Part shown: in pieces, positions 26,501 through 35,016 of the stretch
Numbering within the stretch: position 1 is the first letter of the stretch
Layout of the letters: every line of letters begins with the position of its first letter
Assembly: GCA_036704045.1 (NCBI GenBank)
Contig: DATNQM010000012.1
Location: forward strand, 1-64,000
Length of the DNA: 64,000 bases
From: Ancylothrix sp036704045
GTDB taxonomy: Bacteria; Cyanobacteriota; Cyanobacteriia; Cyanobacteriales; Oscillatoriaceae
Direction of reading: 5' to 3'
The notes under the pieces: generated by a model
Seen by the model: the letters and a program-made list of their open reading frames with translations, nothing else
Database searches by the model: none
Told to the model about the DNA's origin: nothing
Translations under genes and position numbers: made by a program

Positions 26501-29310
26501 TTGCGGCGCGGGCTAGTGCGGAATTAGAAAGACAAAATATTGAAGAACAATTGCAAAGTAGCAAAGAACGTTTTAGGCTGGCAATGCAAGGAGGAAATGA
26601 TGGTTTATGGGATTGGAATTTAGAAAAAGGTGATTTTTATTCTTCACTGCGGCAGAGTGAAATGTTGGGCTATGAAGAAGGAGAAATTCGCCCAGAAATT
26701 GAGGCATGGTTAGATTTAATTCATCCCGATGATAGATATCAAATTTTGCTTCGGGTTTGGCGATATTTTAAGAAAAAAATTCCTAAATATGAGGCTACTT
26801 TCCGAATGCGGCATAAAAATGGGGAGTATGTTTGGATTCTTAGTAGGGGTTTTGGAATTTGGAATGAACGCGGAGAAATTGTGCGTGCAGTGGGAACAAG
26901 TATGGATATGACGGAGCGCAAACAAGTAGAGTTGGAGCTTTTAAAAACAAAAGAATGGTTGCAATATTTGCTTACAGCTAGTCCTGCGGTGATTTATACA
27001 AGCAAAAATAGTGGAGATTTTGGTTCAACTTTTATTAGTGCTAATGTTAAAGATTTGGTGGGTTATGAAGCCCAAGATTTTATAGAAAATTCAGAGTTTT
27101 GGAAGGAGCATATTCACGCGGAGGATGTGAAGAAGGTTTTTGATAATTTAAAAGTTTTGTTTGAGGAAAAATCTGTTTCTAATGAATACCGATTTTTGCA
27201 TAAAAATGGTACTTATCGATGGTTATATGATCAAATTAAGTTAATTTATGATGAGGCTGGTAATCCTATAGAATGTATTGGTTATTGGACGGATATTACT
27301 GACCGCAAGGAAGCTGAAGAAGTCCTGCACGAAACAGTAAAGTGGGAACACGCTATTGCCGAAGTGATTGAGAAGATTAGGGCTTCTTTGGATATGGAAA
27401 CTATTTTTTCTACGGCGGTGAATGAGGTGCGTTTGGTACTGGGTGTAGACCGGGTAACTATTTATAAATTTCGGCCTGATTTTTTTGGAGACTTTATTTT
27501 TGAATCTCGTGCAGAAGGTTGGCCGGCTTTAGTGGGTAGTGGCTGGGAAGATCCTTATTTGTATGAGGAGAAAGGTGGGAGATTTCGTTTGGGAGAACCG
27601 CTGATTATTGATAATGTTAATTCGGAAAATTTAAGTGACTGTCATCTCCAAGTTTTGGAGAAATTTGGAGTTAAGTCTTTAGCAGTTTTTAGTATTTTTC
27701 AAGGTGAGAATTTATGGGGATTGTTGAGTGCTTTTCAAAATACCAGTTCTCGGCATTGGACACCCCATGAGGTGAAATGGTTAACTTATGTTAGTGCTCA
27801 GCTGGGAGTGGCTTTGCAGCAGGCAGAGTTATTAACACAAATGCAAATTCAGGCTCAGGAATTGAATGTGGCTAAAGAAAGAGCGGAGGTGGCAAACCGG
27901 GCAAAAAGTGAGTTTTTAGCAAACATGAGTCATGAATTGCGAACGCCTCTAAATGCTATTTTGGGATTTACACAATTGATGAATCGGGATGTTGAGTTGG
28001 GTTCATCTCATCAAGAAAAATTACAGATTATTAATCGCTCCGGCGAGTATTTATTGGAGTTAATTAATGATATTTTAGATATGTCAAAAATTGAGGCCGG
28101 AAAAGTAACCTTAAATTATAAAGATTTGAATTTGTATGAATCTTTGAAAAATTTACAAGATATTTTAAAAATTAAAAGTGAGTCTAAAAAACTCAGTTTA
28201 ATTTTTGAAATTCCCGATTTTCTACCAAGATATGTACGGACTGATGAAGCGAAGTTACGACAAATTTTACTTAATTTGTTGGGGAATGCGATTAAGTTTA
28301 CTGATGAAGGAAAAGTGATTTTAAGAGTTAAAATTGAGAATAAAGAAGATGATTTGAGTGGGGAACAATCACCGATGCCAGCGGACAAAATATGGTTTGA
28401 GGTAGAAGACACCGGGCCGGGAATTGCTGAAGATGAGTTACCTTTGTTGTTTCAACCATTTGGGCAAACAGAAGCAGGTAGAAAGTCTCAGCAAGGTACC
28501 GGTTTAGGGTTAGCTATTAGCCGCAAGTTTTTGCAGTTAATGGGGGGGGATATTATGGTTAGCAGTCAGCGGGGTAGCGGAACAATTTTTAAATTTTATA
28601 TCCCTTTTTATCGATCTGAAATGACGGAAATTATAAAAGAGTATGTGGCTCCTCAAGTTGTAAGTCTCGAAGAAAATCAACCCCGCTATCGTATTTTGGT
28701 GGTGGATGATGGTGTGGAAAGCCGGCATTTATTGAGGGATTTGTTGACAGAAGTAGGGTTTGATGTGTGTGAGGCAAGCAATGGTGCTGAGGCGGTTTTT
28801 TTAACAGAAAGCTGGCAGCCTCATTTGATTTGGATGGATATGCGGATGCCGGTGATGAATGGCTATGAAGCGACTAAAAAAATTAAAGCAACCAAGGCGG
28901 GTGAAACAACGGTTGTTATTGCTTTGACGGCAGATGCCTTTGAGGAGGATCGTTACTTGATTTTAGCGGCTGGCTGTGATGATTTTGTTAGTAAACCTTT
29001 TCGTTCTGAAATAATTTTTGACAAGTTATGTCATCACTTGGGGGTACGCTATATCTATGAAGATAAGCATTACTCTGCTGCTAGTACCCAATGCCTCCCT
29101 TCTCTAACCCAGAAGGATTTGGCAGTGATGCCGGCTGAGTGGTTGGCCGAATTGCACGCCTCGGCAGAATCTGCCTTTGAAAAACAAATTTTTCTGCTTG
29201 TTGAGCAAATCCCTAAAGAGTATTCTTACCTTGCGGAAAGTATTATAGATTTGGTAAATAATTTTCGCTTGGATATAATTATAGATTTAACTAAACCAGA
29301 AGTCTTATGA
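23527..29310 (+). CDS. Hybrid histidine kinase, pseudo-REC / GAF / multi-PAS / GAF (possible cyanobacteriochrome) / HK / REC, 1927 aa
   Basis: Very large soluble sensor kinase with no membrane segment. Order: degenerate receiver (1-135; phospho-acceptor position is Asn61, DD pair is Asp17-Asn18, conserved Lys is Gln113); GAF1 (about 180-335); PAS1 (about 350-455); PAS2 (about 475-585); PAS3 (about 595-715); PAS4 (about 735-845); GAF2 (about 855-1005); PAS5 (about 1015-1130); PAS6 (about 1140-1260); GAF3 (about 1275-1435); HisKA with His1469 in SHELRTPLNA; HATPase (about 1575-1695; N-box LLNLLGNAIKF, GTGLGLAIS); receiver with Asp1771 in WMDMRMPVMNG; and a helical tail. GAF3 has phytochrome-family features, including Cys1372-His1373 at the canonical bilin-attachment position and WGLLSAF.N. 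It may bind a bilin. The next gene's ATG overlaps its stop. Confidence 0.9.
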   Translation: MNKNLSIQHEENILLIDNMAENLEVLNAILSVKYYKLLSAVKVTEALLLAQTISPDLILLNIAISDLDPWEICRCLKADPQTNKIPILLISDSRESFNKTKGFSLGIADYILQPFEEEEVLARVESQFQQIRLKKQLNAEKANLSKQITERIKAEKTLQLNARRLIKQNIVLTKLAKNADINQGNLKSALWKITETTARNLQVERVSVWIYNKDHTKIQCLDLFAKTSHCHREGMELKVTEFPFYFKILQKEKIIAVEDVCKDIRTQELKDSYLLPLGIFSILHTPLRLGGKTVGVLCLEHTGTQRFWNIGDQNFARSVADLVSLTLEIQQRKLVQISQKYSEQKFASAFRAAPDPILIVTLPRGKILEVNESFCQYFGYEFNQGLSDKIINLISLKFPRFKNFRKRLRENQVLRNYEVELCIENKEIKTFLVSTEPILIDEKNCLFITGKDITERKKNEKALQEKQNRWKLALKGSNEGIWDWNITTGKLFYSSRCLEILGYKQDEWMNEHQEWKNCIHPEDVQGVMTNLEAHLNKLTPYFATEHRIKKQNGDYIWVQLRAQGMWDEFGKPVRIVGSLGDISERKIAEIALHRQQQQFFTLIENIPDLIIRFDRQYRYVYVNPAFEKATGFVASEIQGKTIREMSLCLSIVELWETTTQKACDTCTEQVIEYEYFTKSGVGYYSSRVVPECNAEGWVETVLVIIRDITHLKIAEKEKAKLIASLQKSEASLAEAQRLAHIGNWEFDATTNKIYWSKEVFNIFGLDSNQGEPSPEQLQQFIHPEDRVLWQTLLEKAFQDGTPLEFDIRIISNEKIRHIETRLETIFNEKKVPIKLFGTIMDISERKEREQALKLIMEGTASAIGDSFMRSCVRYLAEVFGVRYALIVKIALDNPHQLKSLAFWQGETWGEYFEYDLKGTPCEKVVNDGGIYYCADSLESLFPDSVEVAILKSQSYLGIPLVDAEGNILGILAVLDIKPILWQQGFESILKIFAARASAELERQNIEEQLQSSKERFRLAMQGGNDGLWDWNLEKGDFYSSLRQSEMLGYEEGEIRPEIEAWLDLIHPDDRYQILLRVWRYFKKKIPKYEATFRMRHKNGEYVWILSRGFGIWNERGEIVRAVGTSMDMTERKQVELELLKTKEWLQYLLTASPAVIYTSKNSGDFGSTFISANVKDLVGYEAQDFIENSEFWKEHIHAEDVKKVFDNLKVLFEEKSVSNEYRFLHKNGTYRWLYDQIKLIYDEAGNPIECIGYWTDITDRKEAEEVLHETVKWEHAIAEVIEKIRASLDMETIFSTAVNEVRLVLGVDRVTIYKFRPDFFGDFIFESRAEGWPALVGSGWEDPYLYEEKGGRFRLGEPLIIDNVNSENLSDCHLQVLEKFGVKSLAVFSIFQGENLWGLLSAFQNTSSRHWTPHEVKWLTYVSAQLGVALQQAELLTQMQIQAQELNVAKERAEVANRAKSEFLANMSHELRTPLNAILGFTQLMNRDVELGSSHQEKLQIINRSGEYLLELINDILDMSKIEAGKVTLNYKDLNLYESLKNLQDILKIKSESKKLSLIFEIPDFLPRYVRTDEAKLRQILLNLLGNAIKFTDEGKVILRVKIENKEDDLSGEQSPMPADKIWFEVEDTGPGIAEDELPLLFQPFGQTEAGRKSQQGTGLGLAISRKFLQLMGGDIMVSSQRGSGTIFKFYIPFYRSEMTEIIKEYVAPQVVSLEENQPRYRILVVDDGVESRHLLRDLLTEVGFDVCEASNGAEAVFLTESWQPHLIWMDMRMPVMNGYEATKKIKATKAGETTVVIALTADAFEEDRYLILAAGCDDFVSKPFRSEIIFDKLCHHLGVRYIYEDKHYSAASTQCLPSLTQKDLAVMPAEWLAELHASAESAFEKQIFLLVEQIPKEYSYLAESIIDLVNNFRLDIIIDLTKPEVL

Positions 29311-31310
29311 ACAATAATGTAGGGAATGCTAAAAAGCCGGATATTTTAGTTGTAGATGATGTACCGGAAAATTTGCGTTTACTAGCAAGTATTTTGCAGA
29401 GTCGGGGCTATCGATTACGGCGGGTGACTAATGGAAAAATGGCTTTAAGTGCTGCTCATTCTGCCCCTCCAGATTTAATTTTGCTAGATATTATGATGCC
29501 GGATATTAGTGGTTATGCGGTGTGTGAACAATTAAAATCTTCAGCAGATACTTGTGAAATTCCAGTAATTTTTTTAAGTGCTTTGGATGATGTTGTTGAT
29601 AAAATTAAAGGTTTTAAAGCCGGTGGCGTTGATTATATCACTAAACCTTTTCAGGTAGAAGAAGTGATAGCTAGAATTGAAACTCAGTTAACGATTGTAC
29701 ATCAAAAAAGGGTATTGAGTGAAAGAAATACTCGACTGCAAGAGGAAATTTTAGCACGGCAAAAAGCTGAGGTAGAGGTACATAGACATCAAAATTTTTT
29801 GCGGGCTGTTATTGATACGAATCCTAATTTAATTTTTGTTAAAAATAATCAGGGAGTTTATACCTTAGTAAATCAAGCTTTAGCGAACTTTTATAGTATT
29901 GAAGTAGAAGAATTACTGGGCAAGACAGATAATGATTTGAAAATAAATGAACCATCTTTAGAATGGTTACTTGATGAAGAAGTAGAGGTAAGCGAAACGA
30001 TGGAAACAAAAATGATTTTTCAACAGCCTCTTACTTCAATCAGTGGAGAGGTAAGGTGGTTTCAAATTATTAAAAAGCCTCTACTGTCTTTGGAGGGAAA
30101 ACCTGATGGTGTGTTGGGGGTGGCAACGGATATTACTGAGCGTTTAGTAGCCGAGCAAAATTTATGGTTACAAAATGAACAAGAACGTTTGCTTAATTCA
30201 ATTGTTAAGCAAATTCGTCAGTCTTTACGTTTAGAAGATATTCTTCATACGACGGTAACAAAGGTTCGTCAGTTTCTACGAACAAACCGAGTGCTAATTT
30301 ATCAGAAACAAGGTAAAGAGTTTTATGAAGTTGTTGTAGAAGCGAGTTCTAATGATGGTAAAAAGATGTTGGGAACTTCGGTAAATCATTCGTTGTTAAT
30401 TGAAATGTCGGGGTGCTTAGAAAATTGTTGTTCACTAGATATTAAAGCGATTGAAGATATTAATATGGCTGGACTGTCACAAGATGTAAAAAATTGGTTG
30501 GAAGAGTGGGAGGTACAATCTCAGCTTGCAATTCCGATTGTTTTTGCAAGACAGACTCAAGGAGAGGGACTTTGTTCTCAAGCAAGACCTCGATTTTGGC
30601 AAGAAAATTTTGAGTTTGTACCCAGTTGTTTTTTATGGGGTTTACTAGTGGCTCAACAATGCGAAACAAGCCGAAAATGGCAAGGTTGGGAAATAGAATT
30701 TCTTTCTTCTCTTTCGGATCAGGTGGGAATTGCTATTGAGCAGGCGGAGTTGTTGGGACAGCTTGAGGCTGCTAATTTTGAGTTGCAGCGTCTTTCTAAT
30801 TTGGATGGTTTAACTGGTTTGGCAAATCGACGTCGGTTTGATGAATATTTGGCAAGTGAATGGTTGAGACAAACTATTAATCAAAAGCCTTTATCTTTGA
30901 TTTTATGCGATGTGGATTTTTTTAAACGTTATAACGATTCCTATGGGCATCAAGCAGGGGATGAGTGTTTACAAAATATTGCTAAGGCTATTGATGCTGC
31001 CCATAAGCCTGATGGTTTAGCCGCCAGAATTGGGGGTGAGGAATTTGCGGTTATTTTGGCTGGAGATTTACCAAAAGCTTTGGATGTGGCTAAAAAAATT
31101 CATGCTGAAGTTGGGGCTTTGATGATTGTTCATCCTGATTCGTCTGTGGGCAAATATGTGACAATTTCTGTAGGTGTTGCTACTACTATTCCTAACTCTA
31201 AAGGTAGTTTAACTGGGCTGATAGAAGTTGCTGATCGAACTCTTTATCGGGCTAAGCAACAGGGGAGAAATCAAGTAATAGCTATTGATTTTAGCCCCGA
31301 TTTATCCTAA
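29307..31310 (+). CDS. Diguanylate cyclase, REC-PAS-GAF-GGDEF
   Basis: The 667-aa protein overlaps the preceding kinase by 4 nt (ATGA), implying translational coupling. Intact receiver (about 8-130; Asp17-Asp18, Asp61, Lys in YITKPF), PAS (about 165-285), a phytochrome-like GAF (about 295-485), and a GGDEF domain (about 500-660) with DGLTGLANRRRFDEY and catalytic GGEEF. The GAF has WGLLVAQQCETSRKW but no Cys at the chromophore position (QDVKNWLEE instead), so it should not bind bilin. The RxxD product-inhibition site is not conserved. Expected role: c-di-GMP synthesis controlled by phosphorylation of its receiver, most simply by the upstream hybrid kinase. Confidence 0.93.
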   Translation: MNNNVGNAKKPDILVVDDVPENLRLLASILQSRGYRLRRVTNGKMALSAAHSAPPDLILLDIMMPDISGYAVCEQLKSSADTCEIPVIFLSALDDVVDKIKGFKAGGVDYITKPFQVEEVIARIETQLTIVHQKRVLSERNTRLQEEILARQKAEVEVHRHQNFLRAVIDTNPNLIFVKNNQGVYTLVNQALANFYSIEVEELLGKTDNDLKINEPSLEWLLDEEVEVSETMETKMIFQQPLTSISGEVRWFQIIKKPLLSLEGKPDGVLGVATDITERLVAEQNLWLQNEQERLLNSIVKQIRQSLRLEDILHTTVTKVRQFLRTNRVLIYQKQGKEFYEVVVEASSNDGKKMLGTSVNHSLLIEMSGCLENCCSLDIKAIEDINMAGLSQDVKNWLEEWEVQSQLAIPIVFARQTQGEGLCSQARPRFWQENFEFVPSCFLWGLLVAQQCETSRKWQGWEIEFLSSLSDQVGIAIEQAELLGQLEAANFELQRLSNLDGLTGLANRRRFDEYLASEWLRQTINQKPLSLILCDVDFFKRYNDSYGHQAGDECLQNIAKAIDAAHKPDGLAARIGGEEFAVILAGDLPKALDVAKKIHAEVGALMIVHPDSSVGKYVTISVGVATTIPNSKGSLTGLIEVADRTLYRAKQQGRNQVIAIDFSPDLS

Positions 31311-31354
31311 AAAAATATTTTTTTACCAAACAAAATAATAATAAAATTAAAAAA

Positions 31355-32719
31355 ATGAATGTTAATGAGTTAAAATCAAAAAAAATGGATATTTTAGTAG
31401 TGGATGATACACCCATTAATTTACGTTTATTATCAAATTTGTTGACTGAGGGAGGCTATGAAGTACGGAAGGCAATTAGTGGAAAATTGGCTTTGTTGGC
31501 AGCTTCTTCTCACCCTCCAGATTTGATTTTGCTGGATATTATGATGCCTGAGATGGATGGCTATGAGGTTTGTAAGCAGTTGAAATCTTCACCGACTACT
31601 TGTGATATTCCAGTGATTTTTTTAAGTGCTTTGGATGATGTTGCTGATAAAATGAAGGCTTTTGATGCTGGTGGTGCTGATTATATTACTAAACCTTTCC
31701 AAGTTAAGGAAATAATGGCAAGGGTTCAAAACCAATTGACAATTTTACAGCAAAAAAAACAATTAAAATCTCAAAATTTATGGTTACAAAAAGAAATTGC
31801 TGAACGGGAAGAAACAGAAGTTTTATTAAAGGCTCAAACAGAAAAGTTACAGCAAGCTTTAGAAGAGCTAAAACGTGCCCAATCACAATTGGTACAAACA
31901 GAAAAAATGTCATCTTTAGGTCAGTTAGTGGCGGGACTAGCTCACGAAATTAATAATCCGGTGACTTTTATTTCGGGTAATATTAATCATGCTTATGAGT
32001 ATATGAAAGATTTAATAAATTTGATTGAGGTTTACCAAGCAGAATATCCGGGCCCGAATCCAATTATTAAAGAGGCTTTGGAGTCGCTGGATTTAGATTT
32101 TGTTAAGGGAGATGTGCAGAAAGTAGTTGAATCAATGAATGTGGGGGTGGAACGTATTAGAAATATTATTCGTTCATTACAAAATTTTTCCCGGCTGGAT
32201 CAGGCGCAGGTGAAGTCGGTGGATCTTCATGAGGGTCTTGAGAGCACTTTAATTTTGCTTCAAAGTCGCTTGATAGATACATCAGGAGAAACGAAAATTC
32301 AGGTAATTAAGGATTATGGTAAACTGCCCAAAGTTACTTGCTGTCCGGGTGAAATTAATCAAGTTTTTATGAATATTTTAGCTAATGCAATTGATGCCTT
32401 AGAAGAAGCAAAACAAAAAGGATTTTTTTTAGATAAAGAACCCATGATTAGGATTTCTACTGAGTTGGAGGATAATGATTTTGTTGTGATAAAAATTTCG
32501 GATAATGGTATGGGTATTAAGGAGGACGTGAAAAAACAAATTTTTGATCCTTTTTTTAGTACAAAGCCGGTGGGACGAGGTACTGGGTTGGGGCTTTCTA
32601 TTAGCTATTCCATTATTGTAGAAACTCATGGCGGTCAATTAAATTGTTTTTCAAAACCTGGACAAGGAACTGATTTTAAAATTGTCTTTCCTTTAAATTT
32701 GGACAAACTTATCAAATAA
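31355..32719 (+). CDS. REC-histidine kinase
   Basis: 454 aa. Receiver (about 10-130; Asp17-Asp18, Asp61, Lys in YITKPF), coiled coil (about 130-185), then a kinase core with His197 in GLAHEINNPVTFI, a dimerisation domain with an insert of about 60 residues common in cyanobacterial kinases, and HATPase (N-box NILANAIDALEE, GTGLGLSIS). No sensor domain and no membrane segment: input must come through the receiver, so it looks like a phosphorelay or response-modulated kinase. The receiver closely resembles those of both neighbours. It follows the cyclase by 44 nt. Confidence 0.93.
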   Translation: MNVNELKSKKMDILVVDDTPINLRLLSNLLTEGGYEVRKAISGKLALLAASSHPPDLILLDIMMPEMDGYEVCKQLKSSPTTCDIPVIFLSALDDVADKMKAFDAGGADYITKPFQVKEIMARVQNQLTILQQKKQLKSQNLWLQKEIAEREETEVLLKAQTEKLQQALEELKRAQSQLVQTEKMSSLGQLVAGLAHEINNPVTFISGNINHAYEYMKDLINLIEVYQAEYPGPNPIIKEALESLDLDFVKGDVQKVVESMNVGVERIRNIIRSLQNFSRLDQAQVKSVDLHEGLESTLILLQSRLIDTSGETKIQVIKDYGKLPKVTCCPGEINQVFMNILANAIDALEEAKQKGFFLDKEPMIRISTELEDNDFVVIKISDNGMGIKEDVKKQIFDPFFSTKPVGRGTGLGLSISYSIIVETHGGQLNCFSKPGQGTDFKIVFPLNLDKLIK

Positions 32720-32730
32720 ATTTAAAAAAA

Positions 32731-33927
32731 ATGAGTGAATATATTTCTGAAATCACTGCTAAAGCAGATATTTTAGTCGTAGATGATACCCCTGATAATC
32801 TGCGACTTTTATCAACTATGCTGACCGAACAAGGCTATCAGGTGCGAAAATCTATTAATGGTAAATTAGCACTAACGGCGGCATTTTCTCATCCACCTGA
32901 TTTAATTTTACTTGATATTATGATGCCGGAAATTAGCGGCTATGAAGTTTGTAAAAAATTAAAAGCTGATGCTAAAACGCATAAAATTCCTGTGATTTTT
33001 TTGAGTGCGTTGGATACGGCAATGGATAAAGTCAAAGCTTTTGAAGTAGGAGGGGTAGACTATATTACAAAACCTTTTCACCTTCAAGAAGTTTTGGCCC
33101 GTGTAGAAAATCAACTTACAATTCAACGCCAACAGCAGCAAATTAGAGAGCAAAATTTGCAACTGGTGGAGCAAAATTTGCAGCTATTGCAAGAAATTAA
33201 TGCACGAAAAAAAGCTCAGCAAGATTTACTAAGACTGAATGAAGAGTTAAAACGTTCTAATGCGGAATTAGAACAGTTTGCCTATATTGCTTCCCATGAT
33301 TTGCAGTCGCCTTTGCAAGTAATTGTGGGGAATGCGGATATGTTGGAATGGAAATATGGAGAAATTTTAGGGGAAAAAGGTTCGCGTTATATAAACCAAA
33401 TTGTGGCGGCCGGTATGCGAATGAAACAGCTTATTGAAGCTTTGCTGGCTTATTCACGGGTTGGTAAAGGTAAATCGGACTTTGAGGAAACAGATTGTTG
33501 CCAGATTTTACAAGAAGTTTTGGAGAATTTGCAGGAAGAAATTGCGAAGAAAGATGCTGTTATTGATTATTGTGAATTACCAATACTAATGGGTGATAAA
33601 ACTCAATTGCTACGGTTGTTTCAAAATTTAATTGCTAATGGAATTAAGTTTCACAGGCCAGATGTTTCTCCTCAAATAAAAATTTCAGTAGAACAAAAAC
33701 AAAGTGAATGGATTTTTGGCATTCATGATAATGGCATTGGCATTGAAACACAAAACTTTGACCGGATTTTTGAGCTTTTCCAGCGTTTGCATAGCTACGA
33801 AGAATATCCAGGCACCGGCATTGGTATGACAATTTGTAAAAAAATTGTCGAACGCCATCAAGGGCGCATTTGGGTAGATTCTCAAGTGGGCGTAGGCTCA
33901 AGTTTTTACTTTACTCTACCAGTATAA
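32731..33927 (+). CDS. REC-histidine kinase (phytochrome-type HisKA)
   Basis: 398 aa, only 11 nt after the previous kinase, so surely the same transcript. Receiver (about 12-132; Asp18-Asp19, Asp62 in LLDIMMPE, Lys in YITKPF), a Gln-rich coiled coil (about 135-178), then a kinase of the phytochrome subfamily: His189 in ASHDLQSPLQ, RMKQLIEALLAYSRVG, N-box QNLIANGIKFH, DNGIGIE, GTGIGMTIC. The kinase class differs from the upstream gene although the receivers are alike, which suggests receiver duplication with swapping of output modules. Confidence 0.93.
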   Translation: MSEYISEITAKADILVVDDTPDNLRLLSTMLTEQGYQVRKSINGKLALTAAFSHPPDLILLDIMMPEISGYEVCKKLKADAKTHKIPVIFLSALDTAMDKVKAFEVGGVDYITKPFHLQEVLARVENQLTIQRQQQQIREQNLQLVEQNLQLLQEINARKKAQQDLLRLNEELKRSNAELEQFAYIASHDLQSPLQVIVGNADMLEWKYGEILGEKGSRYINQIVAAGMRMKQLIEALLAYSRVGKGKSDFEETDCCQILQEVLENLQEEIAKKDAVIDYCELPILMGDKTQLLRLFQNLIANGIKFHRPDVSPQIKISVEQKQSEWIFGIHDNGIGIETQNFDRIFELFQRLHSYEEYPGTGIGMTICKKIVERHQGRIWVDSQVGVGSSFYFTLPV

Positions 33928-33975
33928 AAGTAAGAAATTTTTACTTGTCGGCAAGAATGATTAAAAAATATTTCT

Positions 33976-34983
33976 ATGAAAAAAAAATTCTTACTTTTCT
34001 TTTTGATTGGATTAAGTTTGTATTTAATTTTAAATGTAAATACAATAAAATTTCATAAAAATCTATCTTTTACAAACACTAATTCCACACCAAAAGTTAC
34101 AAAAATCATCCGTATTGGTCATCAACCACACGGCACTTTTTTGTTTTTAAAAATTAGTAAAAATTTAGAAAAACGTCTTGCTCCTTTAGGCTATTCTGTA
34201 GAGTGGACACAATTTCCCGCCGGCCCACCCATTTTAGCTGCTTTGGGAGAGGGAAAAATTGATATGGGTTATGTTGGTGTTGTACCGGCAGTTTTTGCCC
34301 AAGCTAACGATATTCCCTTTGTTTATATCGGTTATGATCCTTCTTCGCCAGATAGTATGGGGATTTTAGTTAGGCAAAATTCTTCTATCAAAACTTTAGC
34401 GGATCTCAAAGGAAAAAAAATTACAGCTACTTCAAAAACTGCTAGTCATTATTTTTTAATTAGAGCTTTAATTAAGGCAGGATTAAGTTTAAATGATGTC
34501 GAATTTGTGGATTTATCACCCCTGGAAGGACAGGAAGCTTTTAAACAAGAAAAAGTAGATGCCTGGATTGGTTGGCAGCCTTATTTGACAGAATTACAAG
34601 AAACTATGTCTGTGAACTTGCTAACAACTAATTCTCAAGGATTGATGAATGATAAAAACTTTTATATAGCCAGTCGTTCGTTTTCCAATAATCAAGCTGA
34701 ACTGATCCGAATTATTATGGATGAATCGCGTCAAATTGGCCGGTGGGCTATTGAAAATCCTGAAGATGCAGCAAAAATTATTAGCAGCAACACTACAATG
34801 AAACAAAATATTGCCTTAAAATTAACTCAATCTCGTCGATTTGAAGCCTTGCCGGTGGAAGATCGTGCAGTGGAAGAACAGCAACGCATTGCTGAAACTT
34901 TTTATCGTTTGGGTTTTTTACCTAAGCGCATTTGGGTAGAGGATATTGTGTGGAAGCAACCGTTAAATAATTGGGGTGAATGA
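33976..34983 (+). CDS. Orphan periplasmic substrate-binding protein (SsuA/NMT1 family)
   Basis: 335 aa. The N-terminus (about residues 1-26) is a basic start plus one long hydrophobic helix without a lipobox Cys, so it is a signal peptide or an uncleaved membrane anchor. The rest is a type-2 periplasmic binding fold: IRIGHQPHGTFLFLK, AGPPILAALGEGKIDMGYVGVVPAVFAQA, VYIGYDPSSPDSMGILV, LADLKGKKITATSKTASHYFLIRALIKAGL, VDAWIGWQPYLTELQ, and a C-terminal helical part. Relatives bind sulfonates, taurine, nitrate or thiamine precursors in ABC systems. No permease or ATPase gene is nearby. It sits between receiver-kinases and a dCache kinase (33 nt downstream), which suggests it serves as a ligand-binding co-sensor. 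Confidence 0.88.
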   Translation: MKKKFLLFFLIGLSLYLILNVNTIKFHKNLSFTNTNSTPKVTKIIRIGHQPHGTFLFLKISKNLEKRLAPLGYSVEWTQFPAGPPILAALGEGKIDMGYVGVVPAVFAQANDIPFVYIGYDPSSPDSMGILVRQNSSIKTLADLKGKKITATSKTASHYFLIRALIKAGLSLNDVEFVDLSPLEGQEAFKQEKVDAWIGWQPYLTELQETMSVNLLTTNSQGLMNDKNFYIASRSFSNNQAELIRIIMDESRQIGRWAIENPEDAAKIISSNTTMKQNIALKLTQSRRFEALPVEDRAVEEQQRIAETFYRLGFLPKRIWVEDIVWKQPLNNWGE

Positions 34984-35016
34984 AACAGAATAATCACATA
35001 AAAAAGGTAAAACAAA

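Noticed and set aside
29160..29310. Hpt domain at the C-terminus of the 1927-aa kinase
   Set aside because: The tail is helical but has no HxLKG-type phospho-His motif, and the same tail occurs in two other hybrids with a different pattern.
30200..30770. GAF domain of the REC-PAS-GAF-GGDEF protein as a second bilin photoreceptor
   Set aside because: It has the WGLL.A.QC and R.W phytochrome-family features, but the attachment position is Val (QDVKNW) and not Cys.
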